The position numbers and the translations under genes were made by a program. The notes beneath the pieces were generated by a model. That model had not been told where the DNA came from. It was given only the letters and a program-made list of their open reading frames with translations, and ran no database searches. Positions 38,401 to 49,400 of a stretch of DNA of 64,000 bases are shown here, one piece after another. The stretch comes from Ptiloglossa arizonensis. Taxonomy: Eukaryota > Arthropoda > Insecta > Hymenoptera > Colletidae. The first letter of the stretch is position 1, and every line of letters begins with the position of its first letter. The stretch covers positions 1 to 64,000 of the forward strand of contig NW_027478925.1 in NCBI RefSeq assembly GCF_051014685.1, given 5' to 3'.

Positions 38401-39620
38401 CTGAATGTGGAAACTCGCCCGATTACAACGGTATGTGTATTTTTTCCCTAGGCCACTCTGGTTAAGCGTTTGGAGTAGCAGAAGTGCGAAAAAGTTGTTG
38501 TCTTCTCAACCATTTCTTAGATTCAAACTCCCATATCTCGCGAACGGATTGACCTAAACCAAAAATTCCTGTTGCATCTGAAAGTAGAAACTCGCCCGAT
38601 TACAGCGGTATGTGTATTTTTTCCCTAGGCCATTCTGGTTAAGCGTTTGGAGCAGCAGAATTGCGAAAAATTTTTTGCCTTCTCAACCATTTCTTGGCTT
38701 CAAACTCCCATATCTCGCGAACGGATTGACCTAACCCAAAAATTCCAATTGCATCTGAAAGTAGAAACACGCCCGATTACAACGGAATGTGTATTTTTTC
38801 CCTAGGCCATTCTGGTTAAGCGTTTGGAGCAGCAGAATTGCGAAAAATTTTTTGCCTTCTCAACCATTTCTTGGCTTCAAACTCCCATATCTCGCGAACG
38901 GATTGACCTAACCCAAAAATTCCTATTGCATCTGAAAGTAGAAACTCGCCCGATTACAACGGTAAGTGTATTTTTTCCCTAGGCCATTCTGGTTAAGCGT
39001 TTGGAGCAGCAGAATTGCGAAAAATTTGTTGTCTTCTCAACCATTTCTTAGCGTCAAACTCCCATACCTCGCGAACGGAATGACCTAACACAAAAATTCC
39101 TGTGGCATCTGAAAGTAGAAACTCGCCCCATTACAGCGGTATGTGTATTTTTTCCCTAGGCCATTCTGGTTAAGCGTTTGGAGCAGCAGAATTGCGAAAA
39201 ATTTTTTGCCTTCTCAACCATTTCTTGGCTTCAAACTCCCATATCTCGCGAACGGATTGACCTAACCCAAAAATTCCTATTGCATCTGAAAGTAGAAACT
39301 CGCCCGATTACAACGGTATGTGTATTTTTTCCCTAGGCCAATCTTGTTAAGCGTTTGGAGCAGCAGAATTGCGAAAAATTTTTGCCTTCTCAACCATTTC
39401 TTGGCTTCAAACTCCCATATCTCGCGAACGGATTGACCTAACCCAAACATTCCAATTGCATCTGAAAGTAGAATCTCGCCCGATTACAACGGTATGTGTA
39501 TTTTTTCCCTAGGCCATTCTTGTTAAGCGTTTGGAGCACCAGAATTGCGAAAAATTTTTGCCTTCTCAACCATTTCTTGGCTTCAAACTCCCATATCTCG
39601 CGAACGGATTGACCTAACCC
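38400..39620. repeat. Segmental duplication, left copy (3,536 bp apart)
   Basis: Pairs with 41,936-43,155 at a constant 3,536 bp (20 monomers less 4 bp): GGCCACTCTGG (38451/41987), GAAACACGCCC (38764/42300), the anchor GAATGACC (39078/42614) and GAATCTCGCC (39471/43007). Differences include GGAATGTGTATT near 38785, and GCCAATCTTG at about 39340 where the other copy has GCCATTCTTG. Similarity ends where CCTATTGCTTC follows here and CCCGTTGCATATG follows there. Confidence 0.82.
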
Positions 39621-40865
39621 AAAAATTCCTATTGCTTCTGAAAGTCGAAATTCGCCCGATTACAACGGTATGTGTATTCTTTCCCTAGGCCATTCTGGTT
39701 AAGCGTTTGGAGCAGCAGAAGTGCGAAAAATTTGTTGTCTTCTCAACCATTCATTAGCTTCAAACTCCCATATCTCGCGAACAGATTGACCTAACCCAAA
39801 AATTCCAATTGCATCTGAAAGTAGAAACTCGTCCGATTACAACGGTATGTGTATTTTTTCCCTAGGCCATTCTGGTTAAGCGTTTGGAGCAGCAGAAGTG
39901 CGAAAAAGTTGTTGTCTTCTCAACCATTTATTAGCTTCAAACTCCCATATCTCGCGAACGGATTGACCTAAACCAAAAATTCCTGTTGCATCTGAAAGTA
40001 GAAACTCGCCCGATTACAGCGGTATGTGTATTTTTTCCCTAGGCCATTCTGGTTAAGCGTTTGGAGCAGCGGAATTGCGAAAAATTTTTTGCCTTCTCAA
40101 CCATTTCTTGGCTTCAAACTCCCATATCTCGCGAACGGATTGACCTAACCCAAAAATTCCTATTGCATCTGAAAGTAGAAACTCGCCCGATTACAACGGT
40201 AAGTGTATTTCTTCCCTAGGCCATTCTGGTAAAGCGTTTGGAGCAGCAGAATTGCGAAAAATTTGTTGTCTTCTCAACCATTTCTTAGCGTCAAACTCCC
40301 ATGCCTCGCGAACGGAATGACCTAACACAAAAATTCCGGTGGCATCTGAAAGTAGAAACTCGCCCCATTACAGCGGTATGTGTATTTTTTCCCTAGGCCA
40401 TTCTGGTTAAGCGTTTGGAGCAGCAGAATTGCGAAAAATTTTTTGCCTTCTCAACCATTTCTTGGCTTCAAACTCCCATATCTCGCGAACGGATTGACCT
40501 AACCCAAAAATTCCTATTGCATCTGAAAGTAGAAACTGGCCCGATTACAACGGTATGTGTATTTTTTCCCTAGGCCATTCTTGTTAAGCGTTTGGAGCAG
40601 CAGAATTGCGAAAAATTTTTGCCTTCTCAACCATTTCTTGGTTTCAAACTCCCATATCTCGCGAACGGATTGACCTAACCCAAAAATTCCTATTGCTTCT
40701 GAAAGTCGAAACTCGCCCGATTACAACGGTATGTGTATTTTTTCCCTAGGCCATTCTGGTTAAGCGTTTGGAGCAGCAGAAGTGCGAAAAATTTGTTGTC
40801 TTCTCAACCATTTCTTAGCTTCAAACTCCCATATCTCGCGAACGGATTGACCTAACCCAAAAATT
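38800..40865. repeat. Segmental duplication, left copy (5,831 bp apart)
   Basis: Pairs with about 44,635-46,696 at 5,831 bp (33 monomers less 10 bp): GGTAAGTG (38961/44792), GCCAATCTTG (ATCTTG at 39341/45172), ATTCATTAGC (about 39750/45581), CGTCCGATTAC (39831/45662), GGTAAAGCG (near 40228/46059) and GAAACTGGCCC (40532/46363). About 2.06 kb is shared with few changes (TGTGGC against GGTGGC, CATTTATTAGC against CATTTCTTAGC, CATGCCTCG against CATACCTCG). It overlaps the 3,536-bp duplication, so the two exchanges happened in succession. The 1,237-bp heptamer spacing of anchors is preserved inside. Confidence 0.85.
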
Positions 40866-41935
40866 CCAATTGCATCTGACAGTAGAAACTCGCCCGATTA
40901 CAACGGTATGTGTATTTTTTCCCTAGGCCATTCTTGTTAAGCGTTTGGAGCAGCAGAATTGCGAAAAATTTTTGCCTTCTCAACCATTTCTTGGCTTCAA
41001 ACTCCCATATCTCGCGAACGGATTGACCTAACCCAAAAATTCCTATTGCTTCTGAAAGTCGAAATTCGCCCGATTACAACGGTATGTGTATTTTTTCCCT
41101 AGGCCATTCTGGTTAAGCGTTTGGAGCAGCAGAAGTGAGAAAAATTTGTTGTCTTCTCAACCATTTCTTAGCTTCAAACTCCCATATCTCGCGAACAGAT
41201 TGACCTAACCCAAAAATTCCAATTGCATCTGAAAGTAGAAACTCGCCCGATTACAACGGTATGTGTATTTTTTCCCTAGGCCATTCTGGTTAAGCGTTTG
41301 GAGCAGCAGAAGTGCGAAAAAGTTGTTGTCCTCTCAACCATTTCTTAGCTTCAAACTCCCATATCTCGCGAACGGATTGACCTAAACCAAAAATTCCTGT
41401 TGCATCTGAAAGTAGAAACTCGCCCGATTACAGCGGTATGTGTATTTTTTCCCTAGGCCATTCTGGTTAAGCGTTTGGAGCAGCAGAATTGCGAAAAATT
41501 TTTTGCCTTCTCAACCATTTCTTGGCTTCAAACTCCCATGTCTCGCGAACGGATTGACCTAATCCAAAAATTCCTATTGCATCTGAAAGTAGAAACTCGC
41601 CCGATTACAACGGTATGTGTATTTTTTCCCTAGGCCATTCTGGTTAAGCGTTTGGAGCTGCAGAATTGTGAAAAATTTGTTGTCTTCTCAACCATTTCTT
41701 AGCGTCAAACTCCCATATCTCGCGAACGGATTGACCTAACCCAAAAATTCCTGTTGCATCTGAAAGTAGAAACTCGCCCGATTACAACGGTGTGTGTATT
41801 TTTTCCCTAGGACATTCTGGTTAAGCGTTTGGAGCAGCAGAATTGCGAAAAATTTGTTGTCTTCTCAACCATTTCTTAGCTTCAAACTCCCATATCTCGC
41901 GAACAGATTGACCTAACCCAAAAATTCCAATTGCA
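40866..41935. repeat. Irregular satellite stretch
   Basis: About six monomers between segmental duplications. It shows GCATCTGACAGTAG (40877), AAGTGAGAAAAATTTG (41136), CATGTCTCGCG (41538) with AATCCAAAAATTCC, GGAGCTGCAGAATTGTG (41657) and CGGTGTGTGTATT with CCCTAGGACATTC (41.8 kb). The CATGTCTCG, then GTCAAACTCCC, then GTGTGTG/GGACATTC monomer order recurs at 54.25-54.55 kb, about 12.7 kb away. Only satellite is seen. Confidence 0.78.
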
Positions 41936-43155
41936 TCTGAAAGTAGAAACTCGCCCGATTACAACGGTATGTGTATTTTTTCCCTAGGCCACTCTGGTTA
42001 AGCGTTTGGAGCAGCAGAAGTGCGAAAAAGTTGTTGTCTTCTCAACCATTTCTTAGATTCAAACTCCCATATCTCGCGAACGGATTGACCTAAACCAAAA
42101 ATTCCTGTTGCATCTGAAAGTAGAAACTCGCCCGATTACAGCGGTATGTGTATTTTTTCCCTAGGCCATTCTGGTTAAGCGTTTGGAGCAGCAGAATTGC
42201 GAAAAATTTTTTGCCTTCTCAACCATTTCTTGGCTTCAAACTCCCATATCTCGCGAACGGATTGACCTAACCCAAAAATTCCAATTGCATCTGAAAGTAG
42301 AAACACGCCCGATTACAACGGTATGTGTATTTTTTCCCTAGGCCATTCTGGTTAAGCGTTTGGAGCAGCAGAATTGCGAAAAATTGTTTGCCTTCTCAAC
42401 CATTTCTTGGCTTCAAACTCCCATATCTCGCGAACGGATTGACCTAACCCAAAAATTCCTATTGCATCTGAAAGTAGAAACTCGCCCGATTACAACGGTA
42501 AGTGTATTTTTTCCCTAGGCCATTCTGGTTAAGCGTTTGGAGCAGCAGAATTGCGAAAAATTTGTTGTCTTCTCAACCATTTCTTAGCGTCAAACTCCCA
42601 TACCTCGCGAACGGAATGACCTAACACAAAAATTCCTGTGGCATCTGAAAGTAGAAACTCGCCCCATTACAGCGGTATGTGTATTTTTTCCCTAGGCCAT
42701 TCTGGTTAAGCGTTTGGAGCAGCAGAATTGCGAAAAATTTTTTGCCTTCTCAACCATTTCTTGGCTTCAAACTCCCATATCTCGCGAACGGATTGACCTA
42801 ACCCAAAAATTCCTATTGCATCTGAAAGTAGAAACTCGCCCGATTACAACGGTATGTGTATTTTTTCCCTAGGCCATTCTTGTTAAGCGTTTGGAGCAGC
42901 AGAATTGCGAAAAATTTTTGCCTTCTCAACCATTTCTTGGCTTCAAACTCCCATATCTCGCGAACGGATTGACCTAACCCAAACATTCCAATTGCATCTG
43001 AAAGTAGAATCTCGCCCGATTACAACGGTATGTGTATTTTTTCCCTAGGCCATTCTTGTTAAGCGTTTGGAGCAGCAGAATTGCGAAAAATTTTTGCCTT
43101 CTCAACCATTTCTTGGCTTCAAACTCCCATATCTCGCGAACGGATTGACCTAACC
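41936..43155. repeat. Segmental duplication, right copy (3,536 bp apart)
   Basis: Right partner of 38,400-39,620 by the marker pairs given there. It is closer to the monomer consensus at two of the differing sites (GGTATGTG, CCATTCTTG). It also shares its right part with the hexamer duplication that follows, so 42.4-43.2 kb has at least two close relatives in the window. Confidence 0.82.
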
Positions 43156-44400
43156 CAAAAATTCCCGTTGCATATGAAGGTAGAAACTCGCCCGATTACA
43201 ACGGTATGTGTATTTTTTCCCTAGGCCAGTCTTGTTAAGCGTTTGGAGCACCAGAATTGCGAAAAATTTTTGCCTTCTCAACCATTTCTTGGCTTCAAAC
43301 TCCCATATCTCGCGAACAGATTGACCTAACCCAAAAATTCCTATTGCATCTGAAAGTAGAAACTCGCCCGATTACAGCGGTATGTGTATTTTTTCCCTAG
43401 GCCATTCTGGTTAAGCGTTTGGAGCAGCAGAATTGCGAAAAATTTGTTGCCTTCTCAACCATTTCTTGGCTTCAAACTCCCATATCTCGCGAACGGATTG
43501 ACCTAACCCAAAAATTCCTATTGCATCTGAAAGTAGAAACTCGCCCGATTACAACGGTAAGTGTATTTTTTCCCTAGGCCATTCTGGTTAAGCGTTTGGA
43601 GCAGCAGAATTGCGAAAAATTTGTTGTCTTCTCAACCATTTCTTAGCGTCAAACTCCCATTCCTCGCGAACGGAATGACCTAACACAAAAATTCCTGTGG
43701 CATCTGAAAGTAGAAACTCGCCCCATTACAGCGGTATGTGTATTTTTTCCCTAGGCCATTCTGGTTAAGCGTTTGGAGCAGCAGAATTGCGAAAAATTTT
43801 TTGCCTTATCAACCATTTCTTGGCTTCAAACTCCCATATCTCGCGAACGGATTGACCTAACCCAAAAATTCCTATTGCATCTGAACGTAGAAACTCGCCC
43901 GATTACAACGGTATGTGTATTTTTTCCCTAGGCCATTCTTGTTAAGCGTTTGGAGCAGCAGAATTGCGAAAAATTTTTGCCTTCTCAACCATTTCTTGGC
44001 TTCAAACTCCCATATCTCGCGAACGGATTGACCTAACCCAAACATTCCAATTGCATCTGAAAGTAGAATCTCGCCCGATTACAACGGTATGTGTATTTTT
44101 TCCCTAGGCCATTCTTGTTAAGCGTTTGGAGCAGCAGAATTGCGAATAATTTTTGCCTTCTCAACCATTTCTTGGCTTCAAACTCCCATATCTCGCGAAC
44201 GGATTGACCTAACCCAAAAATTCCCGTTGCATATGAAGGTAGAAACTCGCCCGATTACAACGGTATGTGTATTTTTTCCCTAGGCCATTCTTGTTAAGCG
44301 TTTGGAGCACCAGAATTGCGAAAAATTTTTGCCTTCTCAACCATTTCTTGGCTTCAAACTCCCATATCTCGCGAACGGATTGACCTAACCCAAAAATTCC
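42450..44400. repeat. Hexamer duplication, 1,059 bp spacing
   Basis: GGTAAGTG (42497/43556), anchor GAATGACC (42614/43673), GAATCTCGCC (43007/44067) and GCATATGAAGG (43171/44230) are 1,059-1,060 bp apart, six monomers shortened by two or three 1-bp deletions in T tracts. Differences include CATTCCTCG for CATACCTCG, GCCTTATCAACC and GAATAATTTTTGCC in the right copy. GAACAGATTGACC closes the left copy. The left copy lies inside the 3,536-bp duplication. Confidence 0.82.
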
Positions 44401-47400
44401 TATTGCTTCTGAAAGTCGAAATTCGCCCGATTAAAACGGTATGTGTATTCTTTCCCTAGGCCATTCTGGTTAAGCGTTTGGAGCAGCAGAAGTGCGAAAA
44501 ATTTTTCGCCTTCTCAACCATTTCTTAGCTTCAAACTCCCATATCTCGCGAACGGATTGACCTAAACCAAAAATTCCTGTTGCATCTGAAAGTAGAAACT
44601 CGCCCGATTACAGCGGTATGTGCATTTTTTCCCTAGGCCATTCTGGTTAAGCGTTTGGGGCAGCAGAATTGCGAAAAATTTTTTGCCTTCTCAACCATTT
44701 CTTGGCTTCAAACTCCCATATCTCGCGAACGGATTGACCTAACCCAAAAATTCCTATTGCATCTGAAAGTAGAAACTCGCCCGATTACAACGGTAAGTGT
44801 ATTTTTTCCCTAGGCCATTCTGGTTAAGCGTTTGGAGCAGCAGAATTGCGAAAAATTTGTTGTCTTCTCAACCATTTCTTAGCGTCAAACTCCCATACCT
44901 CGCGAACGGAATGACCTAACACAAAAATTCCGGTGGCATCTGAAAGTAGAAACTCGCCCCATTACAGCGGTATGTGTATTTTTTCCCTAGGCCATTCTGG
45001 TTAAGCGTTTGGAGCAGCAGAATTGCGAAAAATTTTTTGCCTTCTCAACCATTTCTTGGCTTCAAACTCCCATATCTCGCGAACGGATTGACCTAACCCA
45101 AAAATTCCTATTGCATCTGAAAGTAGAAACTCGCCCGATTACAACGGTATGTGTATTTTTTCCCTAGGCCAATCTTGTTAAGCGTTTGGAGCAGCAGAAT
45201 TGCGAAAAATTTTTGCCTTCTCAACCATTTCTTGGCTTCAAACTCCCATATCTCGCGAACGGATTGACCTAACCCAAACATTCCAATTGCATCTGAAAGT
45301 AGAATCTCGCCCGATTACAACGGTATGTGTATTTTTTCCCTAGGCCATTCTTGTTAAGCGTTTGGAGCACCAGAATTGCGAAAAATTTTTGCCTTCTCAA
45401 CCATTTCTTGGCTTCAAACTCCCATATCTCGCGAACGGATTGACCTAACCCAAAAATTCCTATTGCTTCTGAAAGTCGAAATTCGCCCGATTACAACGGT
45501 ATGTGTATTCTTTCCCTAGGCCATTCTGGTTAAGCGTTTGGAGCAGCAGAAGTGCGAAAAATTTGTTGTCTTCTCAACCATTCATTAGCTTCAAACTCCC
45601 ATATCTCGCGAACAGATTGACCTAACCCAAAAATTCCAATTGCATCTGAAAGTAGAAACTCGTCCGATTACAACGGTATGTGTATTTTTTCCCTAGGCCA
45701 TTCTGGTTAAGCGTTTGGAGCAGCAGAAGTGCGAAAAAGTTGTTGTCTTCTCAACCATTTCTTAGCTTCAAACTCCCATATCTCGCGAACGGATTGACCT
45801 AAACCAAAAATTCCTGTTGCATCTGAAAGTAGAAACTCGCCCGATTACAGCGGTATGTGTATTTTTTCCCTAGGCCATTCTGGTTAAGCGTTTGGAGCAG
45901 CGGAATTGCGAAAAATTTTTTGCCTTCTCAACCATTTCTTGGCTTCAAACTCCCATATCTCGCGAACGGATTGACCTAACCCAAAAATTCCTATTGCATC
46001 TGAAAGTAGAAACTCGCCCGATTACAACGGTAAGTGTATTTCTTCCCTAGGCCATTCTGGTAAAGCGTTTGGAGCAGCAGAATTGCGAAAAATTTGTTGT
46101 CTTCTCAACCATTTCTTAGCGTCAAACTCCCATACCTCGCGAACGGAATGACCTAACACAAAAATTCCGGTGGCATCTGAAAGTAGAAACTCGCCCCATT
46201 ACAGCGGTATGTGTATTTTTTCCCTAGGCCATTCTGGTTAAGCGTTTGGAGCAGCAGAATTGCGAAAAATTTTTTGCCTTCTCAACCATTTCTTGGCTTC
46301 AAACTCCCATATCTCGCGAACGGATTGACCTAACCCAAAAATTCCTATTGCATCTGAAAGTAGAAACTGGCCCGATTACAACGGTATGTGTATTTTTTCC
46401 CTAGGCCATTCTTGTTAAGCGTTTGGAGCAGCAGAATTGCGAAAAATTTTTGCCTTCTCAACCATTTCTTGGTTTCAAACTCCCATATCTCGCGAACGGA
46501 TTGACCTAACCCAAAAATTCCTATTGCTTCTGAAAGTCGAAACTCGCCCGATTACAACGGTATGTGTATTTTTTCCCTAGGCCATTCTGGTTAAGCGTTT
46601 GGAGCAGCAGAAGTGCGAAAAATTTGTTGTCTTCTCAACCATTTCTTAGCTTCAAACTCCCATATCTCGCGAACGGATTGACCTAACCCAAAAATTCCTG
46701 TTGCATCTGAAAGTAGAAACTCGCCCGATTACAACGGTGTGTGTATTTTTTCCCTAGGACATTCTGGTTAAGCGTTTGGAGCAGCAGAATTGCGAAAAAT
46801 TTTTTGCCTTCTCAACCATTCCTTGGCTTCAAACTCCCATATCTCGCGAACGGATTGACCTAAACCAAAAATTCCTGTTGCATCTGAAAGTAGAAACTCG
46901 CCCGATTACAACGGTATGTGAATTTTTTCCCTAGGCCATTCTTGTTAAGCGTTTGGAGCAGCAGAATTGCGAAAAATTTTTGCATTCTCAACCATTTCTT
47001 GGGTTCAAACTCCCATATTTCGCGAACGGATTGACCTAACCCAAAAATTCCAATTGCATCTGAAAGTAGAAGCTCGCCCGATTACAACGGTATGTGTATT
47101 TTTTCCCTAGGCCATTTTGGTTAAGCGTTTGGAGCAGCAGAATTGCGAAAAAGTTGTTGTCTTCTCAACCATTTCTTAGCCTCAAACTCCCATATCTCGC
47201 GAACGGATTGACCTAAACCAAAAATTCCTGTTGCATCTGAAAGTAGAAACTCGCCCGATTACAGCGGTATGTGTATTTTTTCCCTAGGCCATTCTGGTTA
47301 AGCGTTTGGAGCAGCAGAATTGCGAAAAATTTGTTGTCTTCTCAACCATTTCTTAGCGTCAAACTCCCATACCTCGCGAACGGAATGACCTAACACAAAA

Positions 47401-47500
47401 ATTCCGGTGGCATCTGAAAGTAGAAACTCGCCCCATTACAACGGTATGTGTATTTTTTCCCTAGGCCATTCTGGTTAAGCGTTTGGAGCAGCAGAATTGC
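43660..47500. repeat. Heptameric HOR block D, 1,236-1,237 bp
   Basis: Anchor monomers at 43673, 44909, 46146 and 47383 are 1,236, 1,237 and 1,237 bp apart: seven monomers less two or three single-base deletions. The same period links the anchors 37840, 39078 and 40315. Unlike block A, the units between anchors are not all the same. Adjacent units share some monomers (GCCTTCTCAACC...TTGG after the anchor, then the CATTCTTG plus T5GCC monomer) but differ in others. The best match of 44.6-46.7 kb is 38.8-40.9 kb rather than the neighbouring unit. Confidence 0.78.
44635..46696. repeat. Segmental duplication, right copy (5,831 bp apart)
   Basis: Right partner of 38,800-40,865. The left breakpoint is placed where GTTTGGGGCAGCAG (44654) and the preceding TGTGCATTTTTTCC have no counterpart. 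The right breakpoint is where this copy continues with CCTGTTGCATCTG and CGGTGTGTG while the left one continues with CCAATTGCATCTGACAG. Both breakpoints fall inside monomers, as expected of homologous exchange between misaligned repeats. Confidence 0.82.
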
Positions 47501-49400
47501 GAAAAATTTTTTGCCTTCTCAACCATTTCTTGGTTTCAAACTCCCATATCTCGCGAACGGATTGACCTAACCCAAAAATTCCTATTGCTTCTGAAAGTCG
47601 AAACTCGCCCGATTACAACGGTATGTGTATTTTTTCCCTAGGCCATTCTGGTTAAGCGTTTGGAGCAGCAGAAGTGCGAAAAAGTTGTTGTCTTCTCAAC
47701 CATTTCTTAGCTTCAAACTCCCATATCTCGCGAACGGATTGACCTAACCCAAAAATTCCAATTGCATCTGAAAGTAGAAACTCGCCCGATTACAACGGTA
47801 TGTGTATTTTTTCCCTAGGCCATTCTTGTTAAGCGTTTGGAGCAGCAGAATTGCGAAAAATTTCTGCCTTCTCAACCATTTCTTGGCTTCAAACTCCCAT
47901 ATCTCGCGAACGGATTAACCTAACCCAAAAATTCCTATTGCTTCTGAAAGTCGAAATTCGCCCGATTACAACGGTATGTGTATTTTTTCCCTAGGCCATT
48001 CTGGTTAAGCGTTTGGAGCAGCAGAATTTCGAAAAATTTGTTGTCTTCCCAACCATTTCTTAGCGTCAAACTCCCAAATCTCGCGAACGGATTGACCTAA
48101 CCCAAAAATTCCTGTTGCATCTGAAAGTAGAAACTCGCCCGATTACAACGGTGTGTGTATTTTTTCCCTAGGACATTCTCGTTAAGCGTTTGGAGCAGCA
48201 GAATTGCGAAAAATTTTTGCCTTCTCAACCATTTCTTGGCTTCAAACTCCCATATCTCGCGAACGGATTGACCTAACCCAAAAATTCCTATTGCTTCTGA
48301 AAGTCGAAATTCGCCCAATTACAACGGTATGTGTATTTTTTCCCTAGGCCATTCTGGTTAAGCGTTTGGAGCAGCAGAATTGCGAAAAATTTTTGCCTTC
48401 TCAACCATTTCTTGGCTTCAAACTCCCATATTTCGCGAACGGATTGACCTAACCCAAAAATTCCCGTTGCATATGAAGGTAGAAACTCTCCCGATTACAA
48501 CGGTATGTGTATTTTTTCCCTAGGCCATTCTTGTTAAGCGTTTGGAGCAACAGAATTGCGAAAAATTTTTGCCTTCTCAAACATTTCTTGGCTTCAAACT
48601 CCCATATCTCGCGAACGGATTGACCTAACCCAAAAATTCCTATTGCTTCTGAAAGTCGAAATTCGCCCGATTACAACGGTATGTGTATTTTTTCCCTAGG
48701 CCATTCTGGTTAAGCGTTTGGAGCAGCAGAAGTGCGAAAAATTTGTTGTCTTCTCAACCATTTCTTGGCTTCAAACTCCCATATCTCGCGAACGGATTGA
48801 CCTAACCCAAAAATTCCTATTGCTTCTGAAAGACGAAATTCGCCCGATTACAACGGTATGTGTATTTTTTCCCTAGGCCATTCTGGTTAAGCGTTTGGAG
48901 CAGCAGAATTGCGAAAAATTTGTTGTCTTCTCAACCATTTCTTAGCTTCAAACTCCCATATCTCGCGAACAGATTGACCTAACCCAAAAATTCCAATTGC
49001 ATCTGAAAGTAGAAACTCGCCCGATTACAACGGTATGTGTATTTTTTCCCTAGGCCATTCTGGTTAAGCGTTTGGAGCAGCAGAAGTGCGAAAAATTGGT
49101 TGTCTTCTCATCCATTTCTTGGCTTCAAACTCCCATATCTCGCGAACGGATTGACCTAACCCAAAAATTCCAATTGCATCTGAAAGTAGAAACTCGCCCG
49201 ATTACAACGGTATGTGTATTTTTTCCCTAGGCCATTCTGGTTAAGCGTTTGGAGCAGCAGAAGTGCGAAAAAGTTGTTGTCTGCTCAACCATTTCTTAGC
49301 TTCAAACTCCCATATCTCGCGAACGGATTGACCTAAACCAAAAATTCCTGTTGCATCTGAAAGTAGAAACTCGCCCGATTACAGCGGTATGTGTATTTTT
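47500..49400. repeat. Mixed satellite with copies at 52.5-53.5 kb and 55 kb
   Basis: About 47,770-48,700 pairs with 52,535-53,465 at 4,765 bp: CGGATTAACC (47912/52677), CTCCCAAATCTCG (48074/52839), GAAACTCTCCC (48482/53247) and GGAGCAACAG (48546/53311 area). About 48,700-49,070 pairs with 55.07-55.43 kb at about 6,355 bp. From TCTGCTCAACC (49281/55459) the spacing is 6,178 bp, so one monomer present here, the CTCATCCATTTC one at about 49,100, is missing there. A chance minus-strand open frame spans 48097-48318. Confidence 0.8.

Noticed and set aside
48097..48318. Minus-strand open frame of 73 codons
   Set aside because: Same peptide pieces as the frame at 38201-38389, produced by the same repeat; no coding evidence.
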